Of a stretch of DNA of 30,425 bases, positions 1 to 7,003 are shown in pieces (position 1 is the first letter of the stretch; every line of letters starts with the position of its first letter). A model generated the notes under the pieces. That model ran no database searches. It saw only the letters and a list, made by a program, of their open reading frames with translations, and was not told the origin of the DNA. The DNA lies in assembly GCA_002497075.1 (NCBI GenBank), contig DAML01000005.1, positions 100,745-131,169 on the forward strand, read 5' to 3'. The position numbers and the translations under genes were made by a program. This DNA is from Methanomassiliicoccaceae archaeon UBA472. GTDB taxonomy: Archaea > Thermoplasmatota > Thermoplasmata > Methanomassiliicoccales > UBA472.

Positions 1-1
1 C

Positions 2-1150
2 GCCCGCTGCTTCCGCGACGAAGACAGCCGGGCTGACCGCCAGCCGGAGTTCACCCAGCTGGACATGGAGATGTCCTTCGTGGAGATGGAGGACATCCTG
101 AACATGGTGGAGGGCATGTACGCCTTCGTCTGGAAGGAGATGTTCAACGAGACCCTTCGGACACCCTTCCCACGCATTGACCTGAAGGACGCTCTGGCCA
201 AGTACGGCACTGACGCTCCGGACGTGCGGTTCGGTTTGGAGATGGAGGAAGTGACCGACCTGGTGAAGGACGCTCCCTACGAGATATTCCAGAAGATCCT
301 TTCCAAGGGCGGCATGGTCACCTGCATCAACCTGAAAGCTTCCCTGATCAAGGAGCAGGACACCGACGGTTCCGTCGGACGCAAACAGGTCGATCGTCTC
401 ATCGAGTGGGCCAAGTCCCAGGGCATGGGCGGCCTCACCTGGATGCGCATGACGCCAGAGGGATTGAGCTCCAACATCGTGAAGTACTTCCCTGAAGGGA
501 TACGCCAGGAGATCGCCAAGCGGACCGACGCTAAGCTCGGGGACCTTCTGCTGTTCCTGGCGGGCCCGCGGGACAACGTCCTCAAGGCCGGAGGACAGCT
601 GCGTCTGAAGCTGGCCAAGGACCTGGGGTTGCTGGAGGGCAAGGGACACCAGTTCGTCTGGTTGGTATCCTGTCCGCTGTTCCAGAAGGACCCGGCCACC
701 GGCGGATTGACGTCGTTCCATCACCCCTTCGTGAGGCCGGTAGGTGATGTCATTCCAGAAGGCAAGGAATGCGCCAAGGGCATGGGCCACTCGTACGACC
801 TGGTGTTCGACGGCAGCGAGATCGGGTCCGGTTCCTTGAGGAATCACGACCCGGAGATGCAGCGCAAGGTGTTCGGCATACTGGGAATGGACGAGGCCAC
901 CATGCAGAAGGAGTTCGACTTCTTCCTGGAGGCCTTGGAGTTCGGTGCGCCCCCGCACGGCGGCATCGGCATGGGCATGGACCGCCTGTGCTCCATGCTG
1001 CTGGGCTGCGAGAGCATCCGCGACGTCATAGCGTTCCCGAAGAACAAGAAGTTCCAGTCCCTGGTGGACGGCGCGCCCACCAAGGTGGAGGAGGCCAAGC
1101 TCTCCGAGCTGCAGCTGCTCTGCCTGGCCGACGAGGACGAGGATAACTAA
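2..1150 (+). CDS. aspS: Aspartyl-tRNA synthetase, bacterial type (5' truncated by window edge)
   Basis: Class II synthetase that charges tRNA with aspartate. The visible 382 residues are the C-terminal two thirds; the reading frame is open from base 2, so the anticodon-binding domain and motif 1 lie outside the window. Motif 2 is at residues 1-25 (CFRDEDSRADRQPEFTQ). It is followed by a GAD insertion domain of roughly 130 residues that starts near PDVRFGLEM, then the HHPF segment, and motif 3 (GGIGMGMDRL) with IRDVIAFPKNKKFQ after it. The GAD insertion and motif 2 wording are those of bacterial AspRS, not of the shorter archaeal/eukaryotic type. The stop overlaps the convergent gatB stop by 4 bp. 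With gatCAB next door, a non-discriminating enzyme that also charges tRNA-Asn is plausible, but the deciding N-terminal residues are not visible. Confidence 0.95.
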   Translation, partial: ARCFRDEDSRADRQPEFTQLDMEMSFVEMEDILNMVEGMYAFVWKEMFNETLRTPFPRIDLKDALAKYGTDAPDVRFGLEMEEVTDLVKDAPYEIFQKILSKGGMVTCINLKASLIKEQDTDGSVGRKQVDRLIEWAKSQGMGGLTWMRMTPEGLSSNIVKYFPEGIRQEIAKRTDAKLGDLLLFLAGPRDNVLKAGGQLRLKLAKDLGLLEGKGHQFVWLVSCPLFQKDPATGGLTSFHHPFVRPVGDVIPEGKECAKGMGHSYDLVFDGSEIGSGSLRNHDPEMQRKVFGILGMDEATMQKEFDFFLEALEFGAPPHGGIGMGMDRLCSMLLGCESIRDVIAFPKNKKFQSLVDGAPTKVEEAKLSELQLLCLADEDEDN

Positions 1151-2481
1151 ACCCTTTTTTCCATTTCCTTCCTAACCTCTTCCACGACCTCTTTTGATGA
1201 GTAACGCCCTTTGCTCTCCTTCATCACGTGACCGATGACCGTGTTGGCCGCCTTGGGGTTCTTGCGATAGTCCGCCAAAACCTCCGGATGGGCGTCCACG
1301 AAATCGGATATCAATTTCGATAGATCGTCCCCTCCCTCCACGGCGGCCTCCTGCTGAACGCCCGCTAACGACAGTATGCGGCGCTTCGCCTCGTTATCGT
1401 TGATACGTCCGTCAGAATCGTCCTTCACGATCTGGACGATCTCCGGCCACTTGGCCCGGTCCTGCAGCACCGCCCAGTTGCCCGATATCGGACCGGTGGT
1501 CCAGGACACGGCCCTCTCCGGCGGCACGTGGCGGCACAGCTCCTCGAAAAGGTCGGTGAGCGTAACGGACGTCAGGACCAGCTGCTTGGCCGTGGCCTCT
1601 CCTATGCCGAACGATGCGACGAGCCGTTTGGCGCGCGCCAATGGAGTCTCCTTGAGGTCCAGGTTCCTGGCCATCTCCCCGATGCAGAACTCGCCCAGGT
1701 CCGGCTCCCCGATGTAGCCGTAATCCTCCTCGGTCTCCTTTTCCCTGGCGGAGGAGGTGACCTTCCGCTCCTCATCGAAGCGGCGGGTCTCCCTGACCAC
1801 CTTCTTCCCGGCGGCCAGTAGCTTCGATTGCCGGCTGGCCTCGAACTTAAGGGCCCTTTCCAGGTTGCGCAGCCCCTGGACGTTCTTCACCTCCACGCGT
1901 TCCTCGCCCAGGGAGATGTTGGCGTCGACGCGCACCGACTGCTCGTCCTGGGCCTCCAGTCCGCACAGCGATCGCAATTCGATGACCAGCTGATCGATGA
2001 ACTCTCTCGCTTCTTCCGGAGAGGTCAGGTCGGGAGCGGTGACGATCTCCACTAACGGTATTCCGGAACGGTTGTAATCGACAAACGCTATCTCCTCGCC
2101 GGAACGTCCGACCCTTTTAATGCGGCCTGGATCTTCTTCCAGATGCACGCGCCATATCCCTATGCGTCGACCGTTCAGGTCGAAGTGGCCGTTCGTGCCC
2201 AACGGCGATTCGTATTGGGTTATCTGGAAGTTCTTGGGCAGGTCCGGATAGAAGTAGGTCTTCCGGCTGAACCAGACCCTTTCCTCTATCGTGCAATCCA
2301 GGAAGCGGGCGATGCCCAGCCCCGCTTCCAACGCTTTGCGGTTGAGCGATGGACGCGAACCAGGATATCCCAGACAGACCGGGCACACGTTGTGGTTCGG
2401 TTCCGCCGAGTTCGTTGGGCAGGAGCAGAACAGCTTGGACCTGGTGGGAAGCTGAAAGTGCATCTCCAGTCCGATCTTCAT
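1147..2481 (-). CDS. gatB: Asp-tRNA(Asn)/Glu-tRNA(Gln) amidotransferase subunit B
   Basis: GatB binds the mischarged aa-tRNA and activates its side-chain carboxylate by ATP-dependent phosphorylation, so that ammonia from GatA can amidate it. The protein is 444 aa and starts MKIGLEMHFQL, the classic GatB opening. A Cys4 metal site follows (C19, C21, C33, C36, CPVCLGYPGS). The C-terminal helical tail domain ends around SSKEVVEEVRKEME. I chose the ATG at 2481 over an upstream in-frame codon at 2523. It sits 5 nt after a strong GGAGGTG ribosome site and forms an ATGA overlap with the gatA stop, so translation is probably coupled. The gene ends in TAG and overlaps the aspS stop by 4 bp. Confidence 0.96.
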   Translation of the reverse strand: MKIGLEMHFQLPTRSKLFCSCPTNSAEPNHNVCPVCLGYPGSRPSLNRKALEAGLGIARFLDCTIEERVWFSRKTYFYPDLPKNFQITQYESPLGTNGHFDLNGRRIGIWRVHLEEDPGRIKRVGRSGEEIAFVDYNRSGIPLVEIVTAPDLTSPEEAREFIDQLVIELRSLCGLEAQDEQSVRVDANISLGEERVEVKNVQGLRNLERALKFEASRQSKLLAAGKKVVRETRRFDEERKVTSSAREKETEEDYGYIGEPDLGEFCIGEMARNLDLKETPLARAKRLVASFGIGEATAKQLVLTSVTLTDLFEELCRHVPPERAVSWTTGPISGNWAVLQDRAKWPEIVQIVKDDSDGRINDNEAKRRILSLAGVQQEAAVEGGDDLSKLISDFVDAHPEVLADYRKNPKAANTVIGHVMKESKGRYSSKEVVEEVRKEMEKRV

Positions 2482-3791
2482 AGGGACACCTCCGGGAACC
2501 TGTAGATGAACGCTTTCTCCCAAGCGGAGGCCGCCTCCAGCAGGTCCAGCTCCCTCCAGTGGTCGGCCACCATCTGCATCCCTACCGGCAAACCGTTAAC
2601 GTAAGCGCAGGGAACTGAGATGTGAGGCATTCCCGTGAGGTTCGGTGGAACGGTCAGAACATCGGCCCCGTACATCTCCAGCGGCTTCATTCTGCCGACC
2701 TCCTCGAAGCGAGGCGCCACGAAGGGCATGGTCGGGGTCACGACCGCGTCGTGGTCCTTGAACACCTTGCGGTATTCTTCGATCAGCAGCTGGCGTACCG
2801 CCAGTGATTTGAGATAGTAGCGGGAGCGGAAGCCGACCATGCGGCAGAACGTTCCCAGCAGTATCCTTCTCTTCGCTTCGTCGCCAAAGCTTTCCGAGCG
2901 GACGCCGGTGAAGAAGTCGTTGAAGTGCTGGTTGAGCTCTTCCTCGCGGCGGCCGAAGCGCATGCCGCAGTAGCGGGCCAGGTTCGTTGACGCCTCCGAG
3001 GTCGCCAGGATGTAATAGGCCGGAAGGGCGTAGCGCAGCGAAGGCATTGAGACCTCGCGGACCTCCACGCCCATATCCTTGAACGTTGACAGCGCCTTCT
3101 GGAATGACGACCGGACGGCGGGGTCCAGGTTCTGCAGCGTCTCCTTGGGAACCGCGAGAGAACCGGGCATCTTTCCTTTCTCGGGAAGGACCGGCTGAGC
3201 GCAGGACGTGGGGTCCTTGGGGTCCGGACCGGCAATGGTCCGGAAGTGCTTGGCGATGAGGGATGCCGAACGGGAGAGAAGGCCGACCTTGTCCAGCGAG
3301 TTGCCGTAATCTATCAGCCCGTAACGGGACACGCGGCCGTAGGTCGGAGTAAGGCCGACCACCCCGCAGAAGGAGGCGGGACCGGAGATGGAGCCTCCGG
3401 TCGATACTCCGAGGGCGATGTGACCGGGTATGAGGCAGGCCGCCGCTCCCGCGCCGCCGGACGAACCGCCGCAGCTGCGCTCCGGATCGAACGGGTTCAG
3501 CGGAACGCCGTGCGCCGAGTTCGTGCTGAACGTCCCGAAACCGAACTCGTCCATGGTGGTCTTTCCGACCAGCTGCCCACCAGCCTGCTTCATTTTGCGG
3601 ATGGGGGTGGCGTCGAACGGCGGACGGTATCCGTCCAGGACGGCGGAGCCCGCCCGCGCCTGGAATCCGTCGGCGCAAAGGTTGTCCTTGGCCGAGAAGT
3701 GGAACTTGGTATCGTCGAGATCATCGACTATCTCGGTGAACGCATGGTGCTTCAGCTGAGCGTAACGTATCAGATCGTAAGTGGCGCTCAA
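2478..3791 (-). CDS. gatA: Asp-tRNA(Asn)/Glu-tRNA(Gln) amidotransferase subunit A
   Basis: Amidase-signature glutaminase of the GatCAB transamidosome that releases ammonia from glutamine. At 437 aa it is about 40 residues shorter than usual, with the N-terminal helices ahead of the core trimmed. The catalytic Lys is K35 (SAKDN), the signature Ser pair is at 110-111 (CGGSSGG) and the nucleophile is S134 (TGGSI). The usual DTGGSIR context reads STGGSIS here, so the flanking Asp and Arg are changed. Glutamine-pocket regions are recognisable (RRILLGTF and YGADVLTVPPNL). The start is a TTG overlapping the gatC stop as TTGA. An internal ATG start would remove conserved sequence, so I keep the TTG. 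Confidence 0.95.
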   Translation of the reverse strand: MSATYDLIRYAQLKHHAFTEIVDDLDDTKFHFSAKDNLCADGFQARAGSAVLDGYRPPFDATPIRKMKQAGGQLVGKTTMDEFGFGTFSTNSAHGVPLNPFDPERSCGGSSGGAGAAACLIPGHIALGVSTGGSISGPASFCGVVGLTPTYGRVSRYGLIDYGNSLDKVGLLSRSASLIAKHFRTIAGPDPKDPTSCAQPVLPEKGKMPGSLAVPKETLQNLDPAVRSSFQKALSTFKDMGVEVREVSMPSLRYALPAYYILATSEASTNLARYCGMRFGRREEELNQHFNDFFTGVRSESFGDEAKRRILLGTFCRMVGFRSRYYLKSLAVRQLLIEEYRKVFKDHDAVVTPTMPFVAPRFEEVGRMKPLEMYGADVLTVPPNLTGMPHISVPCAYVNGLPVGMQMVADHWRELDLLEAASAWEKAFIYRFPEVSL

Positions 3792-4060
3792 GACAATCTG
3801 GGCCCCCTTACATAATCCTCGTAGGTCCCCATCTGAGCCCTGAGCACCTGTGGGTCGAGGTCCTGGCCCGGCTCATCTTCCCGCAACACATCGACCACCG
3901 GGATGGGGTTGAAGCTGTAGCTGTCGCCGGCCGGCGCCTCGTCCATGATCGAGAAACTATTCAAGATGTCGTCCAGGTCCTTGGCGTATCTCTCCATCTC
4001 CTCCTCAGTGAGGTTCAGCCTGGCCACCTTGGCCACCCGGGCTATGGTCTCTCGGTCCAT
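3788..4060 (-). CDS. gatC: Asp-tRNA(Asn)/Glu-tRNA(Gln) amidotransferase subunit C
   Basis: The small (90 aa) GatC subunit threads around the GatA-GatB interface and stabilises the complex. The N-terminal helix motif VAKVARLNLTEEEMERYAKDL and the following helix DDILNSFSIMDEA are typical. The C-terminus carries the acidic, proline-containing segment LREDEPGQDLDP. It is the first gene of a gatC-gatA-gatB operon in which each gene overlaps the next by 4 bp. A TATA-like AAAATATA lies about 40 nt upstream. Confidence 0.95.
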   Translation of the reverse strand: MDRETIARVAKVARLNLTEEEMERYAKDLDDILNSFSIMDEAPAGDSYSFNPIPVVDVLREDEPGQDLDPQVLRAQMGTYEDYVRGPRLS

Positions 4061-4098
4061 GCTATCGACATCCGCGCCGCGTTGCGGCGTTGGAGGGT

Positions 4099-4106
4099 AT
4101 ATTTTC
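4099..4106 (-). promoter_or_regulatory. TATA-like element of the gatCAB operon
   Basis: The minus strand reads AAAATATA, with its centre about 42 nt before the gatC ATG, which would give a leader of roughly 15 nt. A short palindrome, CACA-T-TGTG, lies at 4108-4116 just upstream of the box, where an archaeal regulator or BRE-associated factor could bind. Both calls come from position and composition only. Confidence 0.5.
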
Positions 4107-4166
4107 GCACATTGTGAAGGTTTCGCATACCAGGTAGTATCAATAACCTAGAACATTCCCGGAACG

Positions 4167-4595
4167 ATGAAGTTCCAGCTGTTCACCGACGGAGGGTCGC
4201 GCGGAAACCCCGGGGACTCCGCTTACGCCTACATCATCCGCGATCAGGACGGGCATGAGATAGCTTCCGGCTCCAATTATCTGGGGGTCATGACCAACAA
4301 CGAGGCGGAATACCATGGCCTGCTGGCCGGGCTGAACGAGCTGCTGAAGCTAGGAGCAACCGAGGTCGAGGTGTTCATGGATTCCGAGCTGGTGATCAAG
4401 CAGCTCAAGGGGCAGTACCGGGTAAAGGCGCCGAACCTGGCGCCGCTGAACCGTGAGGCGGTGGACATACTGACGAGAATGAAAAAGGCCAAGGTCAACC
4501 ACGTGCACCGGGAACATGAGGTTATAATTAAAGCGGACGCTTTGGTCAACTGGACCTTGGACCAGCACAACCTGGCGAGACAGCTCAGACAATAA
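4167..4595 (+). CDS. rnhA: Ribonuclease HI family protein
   Basis: Cleaves the RNA strand of RNA-DNA hybrids, a role in primer or R-loop removal. The 142-aa protein is a complete single RNase H domain. The opening FTDGGSRGNPG holds D8, NNEAEYHGL holds E48, MDSELV holds D72, and IIKADALVNWTLD holds D124, giving the four-carboxylate metal site in the standard order. There is no N-terminal hybrid-binding domain and no C-terminal fusion. It is divergent from gatC across about 105 nt and convergent with hisS. Gene names for archaeal type 1 RNase H vary, so the symbol is generic. Confidence 0.93.
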   Translation: MKFQLFTDGGSRGNPGDSAYAYIIRDQDGHEIASGSNYLGVMTNNEAEYHGLLAGLNELLKLGATEVEVFMDSELVIKQLKGQYRVKAPNLAPLNREAVDILTRMKKAKVNHVHREHEVIIKADALVNWTLDQHNLARQLRQ

Positions 4596-4630
4596 TACAT
4601 CTATACAATCTAATTGCAGCAAGAGAATCA

Positions 4631-4740
4631 TTATATACTAGATGCTAAATGCACCGTCTGAGGCGTCAGGGGCCGGAGGCGATTTTCCTCCTAAATTCAA
4701 TCTCCCTTGTGATCCCCCATATCTTCCGGCCCTGAACCTC
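4631..4740 (+). ncRNA. Possible small structured RNA or 3' structure between rnhA and hisS
   Basis: A good TATA box (TTATATAC, 4631-4638) lies in the gap between the convergent rnhA and hisS genes, although no downstream gene on this strand needs it. From about the expected start site (~4660) the sequence can fold into a long-range stem. GAGG (4660-4663) pairs with CCTC (4737-4740), CAG with CTG, and GGGCCGGA (4670-4677) with TCCGGCCC (4725-4732). A competing hairpin, GGAGG/CCTCC, is at 4675-4691. The same structure on the minus strand would sit just past the hisS stop, so a hisS 3' element is the main alternative. I do not recognise a known RNA family. Confidence 0.3.
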
Positions 4741-4741
4741 C

Positions 4742-5989
4742 TCAACGTTTCAATTCCTTGACCAGGTCCTCCATCTTGACCAGGGTCTGTTCGCCGCTGT
4801 TCATGTCCCTCAACGTTACGGAGCTGCTCTCCAGCTCCTTTTCCCCGACTATGACGGCGAACTTGCTGGGCACCGTAGCGGCGTACTTAAGGCTCTTGCC
4901 GACCCCTCTCCTCATTAGGTCCACGTCGGCCGACAGACCGGAACGGCGCAGCTCGGACACGATCTCGAACGCCTTGGTACGGACGCTGTCGCCCACGGGA
5001 ACCACGAAGGCGGTTATGCCTACCTTACCGCATTGCACACCTTCGGTCTGCAAAGCCAGCAGGGTACGGTCGAAGCCGATGGCGAAACCGGTGGAGAACA
5101 CCTTCTCGCCGCCGAATAGTTCGGAAAGAGAATAGGAACCGCCTCCGCATATCTGCTTCTCCGCCCCGAGCTTTGGCGCGTCCACCTCGAAGACCATGCC
5201 GGTGTAGTACGCTAGACCTCTGACGACGCCTAGGTCGACGCTCACGTTGCCGAACCCCATGGCCAGCAATATGTCGCATACCTGGCGGATGTAATCGCTT
5301 GCGGGGCCTTGGCGGGAATCCAGCACCGATATTGGCCCGGTGACCTGGGTGGTGGATATGATATCCTGGGCGGCCTTGGGGCCTACACCCGCCTGGGCCA
5401 TCAGCTCCTCCGCCTCCGGGTAGATCTTCTTGTCCAGCTTCTGTAATATCGGGAGAGCTTTATCGCCAGCGACGCCGGCGTTCGCCAGCATCTCCCTCAG
5501 GATGCCGATGTGTCCGACGCGGATGCGGTAGTCCTTGAGACCGGTCCGTTCCAGTATGGCCGCCGCCAGCCCGATGGCCTCGGCGTCCGTCTCCGGTGTA
5601 GCGTTCCCGATGATCTCCGCCCCGAACTGGAAGAACTCCCGGTAGCGTCCGGCCTGCGGCCTCTCATAGCGGAAGCACTGCCCGAAGTAGAACATTTTAA
5701 GCGGGCGCGGCAGGGTCGCCAGATCGCTGACGAAGAAGCGGACCACGGACGCTGTTAGTTCTGGCCTAAGGCATATCTCGCGCCCTCCCTTGTCCTGGAA
5801 GGCGTAGATCTCCTCGACCACCCCGGGACCGGACTTGAGGGTGAAAAGCTCGGTATGCTCGAAGATGGGCGTGGCTATCTCCCTGAAGCCGTGCAGGACC
5901 GCCTCCTGGCGCATCATGTCCTCGAAGTGGCGGCGAACCTCCATCTCCTCCGGGCCGAAATCCCTGGTCCCCCGGGGCCTTTGGATCAT
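4742..5989 (-). CDS. hisS: Histidyl-tRNA synthetase
   Basis: Class II synthetase charging tRNA-His. The 415-aa protein opens with RPRGTRDFGPEEME. It has LRPELTASVVR at about residues 74-84, motif 2 (FRYERPQAGRYREFFQF, ~106-122), the histidine-binding motif RGLAYYTG (257-264) and motif 3 GFAIGFDR (301-308). A C-terminal anticodon-binding domain of about 90 residues follows (from VPVGDSVRTKAFE on). In the histidine motif an Ala stands where many enzymes have Asp (RGLDYY). Length and order are normal for the family. The gene is transcribed away from the gene at 6047, and the two share a 57-nt gap holding one AT-rich promoter island. Confidence 0.96.
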   Translation of the reverse strand: MIQRPRGTRDFGPEEMEVRRHFEDMMRQEAVLHGFREIATPIFEHTELFTLKSGPGVVEEIYAFQDKGGREICLRPELTASVVRFFVSDLATLPRPLKMFYFGQCFRYERPQAGRYREFFQFGAEIIGNATPETDAEAIGLAAAILERTGLKDYRIRVGHIGILREMLANAGVAGDKALPILQKLDKKIYPEAEELMAQAGVGPKAAQDIISTTQVTGPISVLDSRQGPASDYIRQVCDILLAMGFGNVSVDLGVVRGLAYYTGMVFEVDAPKLGAEKQICGGGSYSLSELFGGEKVFSTGFAIGFDRTLLALQTEGVQCGKVGITAFVVPVGDSVRTKAFEIVSELRRSGLSADVDLMRRGVGKSLKYAATVPSKFAVIVGEKELESSSVTLRDMNSGEQTLVKMEDLVKELKR

Positions 5990-6011
5990 GTGGCGTGAGA
6001 AGGAACGGACG

Positions 6012-6024
6012 ATAATAAATATTG
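6012..6024. promoter_or_regulatory. Shared AT-rich promoter island for hisS and the 6047 gene
   Basis: The island reads ATAATAAATATTG on the plus strand and CAATATTTATTAT on the minus strand, and is a plausible TATA box both ways. Its centre is about 29 nt from each start codon (5989 on minus, 6047 on plus), as expected for divergent leaderless or very short-leader transcripts. No Shine-Dalgarno sequence precedes either start. Confidence 0.55.
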
Positions 6025-6046
6025 CGAGTGGAGACCCAGCGCAAAC

Positions 6047-6448
6047 ATGAATAACGATCTAGCCCATGACCGGGACGCCATGTTGGACGAGGATGATCGG
6101 CGACGCAAGGAACGACTGCTGCAGGCCTGGGCGGATGACCTGGACCGCAAGGGTTTTTCCGATCTTCAGGTGAACCTGGATTCATTTCCTGTCAAACCGC
6201 AAGGCTTCGGCGAGCACGTGCCCGATATCGTCGCCACCCGCAAGGACGGCCGCCGGCTGGTGGGGGAGATATGGCTCTGCGAGTCCTTGGACAAGGATGA
6301 CAGAATGTTCTCCCGGGCCATGAGCTACGCCTACCGCGGCGACATCGTCATGCTGCTGGTGCCCTTCGACTGTTTGGATGCCGCGGAGGACCTGGTGCGC
6401 GAGTGGAGCCTGTCCTCGGAGATATTCGTCCAGGCAATCTTGGAGTGA
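6047..6448 (+). CDS. Uncharacterised protein with a possible PD-(D/E)xK-like motif
   Basis: I do not recognise this 133-aa protein. It is soluble and very charged: an acidic/basic N-terminal helix (residues 10-33, MLDEDDRRRKERLLQAWADD) leads into an alpha/beta region. HVPDIVATRKDGRRLVGEIW (residues 57-76) places a PD pair 13 residues before E74-I-W76. The spacing resembles a restriction-endonuclease-like fold (PD...ExK), but the final Lys is Trp, so catalysis would be unusual or absent. The tail alternates hydrophobic strands (IVMLLVPFD) and helices. It is likely transcribed leaderless from the island shared with hisS. Function unknown. Confidence 0.75.
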   Translation: MNNDLAHDRDAMLDEDDRRRKERLLQAWADDLDRKGFSDLQVNLDSFPVKPQGFGEHVPDIVATRKDGRRLVGEIWLCESLDKDDRMFSRAMSYAYRGDIVMLLVPFDCLDAAEDLVREWSLSSEIFVQAILE

Positions 6449-6506
6449 GCACGAAGGACGCGCGTACGATAAAAATTAGGGAAAGGGGTTTGGGGGGACG
6501 GCAAGC

Positions 6507-6875
6507 TTAGACCAGGGTGCCCTGGAACATGAACTTGAACGCATATTCTCCGAAGGCCTCACCGAACATGGACCTCATGTGCTTCTGCAGCCCGTTCATG
6601 ATCTGGTTCATCACGCCTGTTCCATTACCCGCTCCATCCGCCGCTTGACCGGCGCATTCGCCGCAGGAACCGTCCTGCAGCATGTCGCGGTCCTGAGATC
6701 TCAGCTGGTCCCGGGTCTGATCGCAATCGCCGTTCATGTTCCCTCCGTTGACCGTTCCGGTCTCGTCATCAAGGGAACCCGCAGCGAATCCCGATCCCGC
6801 GGATGCCACGGAGGCGATCATCGCGAAGAGGACCATCGTTCCGATCAAGGTCCCTATGATCATTTTCTTGTTCAT
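6507..6875 (-). CDS. Small secreted Cys-containing protein, function unknown
   Basis: The 122-aa protein has a clear signal peptide: MNKK, a hydrophobic run to about residue 22, and SVASA as a likely cleavage site. The mature part is acidic and Gly/Asn/Asp-rich, with three cysteines (NGDCDQ, DGSCGECAG) around a hydrophilic QLRSQDRDMLQ segment. A C-terminal amphipathic region (MNQIMNGLQKHMRSMF to FKFMFQGTLV) follows. I start at 6875 rather than the ATG at 6884 because AGGAG abuts the first ATG but is 9 nt from the second. The gene lies directly downstream of a membrane-anchored winged-helix gene on the same strand, with its own TATA box framed by repeats. Role unknown. Confidence 0.72.
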   Translation of the reverse strand: MNKKMIIGTLIGTMVLFAMIASVASAGSGFAAGSLDDETGTVNGGNMNGDCDQTRDQLRSQDRDMLQDGSCGECAGQAADGAGNGTGVMNQIMNGLQKHMRSMFGEAFGEYAFKFMFQGTLV

Positions 6876-6929
6876 TTCTTTCATCTCCTTGATGCGCTAT
6901 CTCAACGCATCTGATTGATCTCTAAGCGC

Positions 6930-6982
6930 TGAAAAGGTGTATAAAACCCCACCTGAAAAGGGGTGAAAGGTTTGCTGAAAAG
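6930..6982 (+). repeat. Three TGAAAAG direct repeats around the promoter
   Basis: Copies are at 6930-6936, 6954-6960 and 6976-6982, so start-to-start spacing is 24 and 22 nt, close to two helical turns. The first two bracket the TATA box of the secreted-protein gene. The third also forms an inverted repeat, GAAAAGTG (6977-6984) with CACTTTTC (7005-7012), across the end of the upstream gene. The layout looks like an operator array; no binding protein is proven. Confidence 0.45.
6939..6946 (-). promoter_or_regulatory. TATA box of the secreted-protein gene, framed by repeats
   Basis: The minus strand reads TTTTATAC, about 68 nt before the chosen ATG, giving a leader near 40 nt that would contain the AGGAG site. 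The box lies between the arms of an inverted repeat, AGGTG (6935-6939) and CACCT (6950-6954). It is also flanked by direct copies of TGAAAAG. Confidence 0.55.
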
Positions 6983-7003
6983 TGAAAACTGGACACCCTA
7001 TGC

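Noticed and set aside
2596..3678. A 360-codon open frame inside gatA in another frame
   Set aside because: Arg/Pro/Gly-rich composition typical of a shadow; gatA is unmistakable in its own frame.
4642..4761. A 39-codon plus-strand frame (starting MLNAPSEASG) between rnhA and hisS
   Set aside because: The ATG lies only 3 nt after the TATA box, upstream of any expected transcript start, and the frame runs into hisS antisense.
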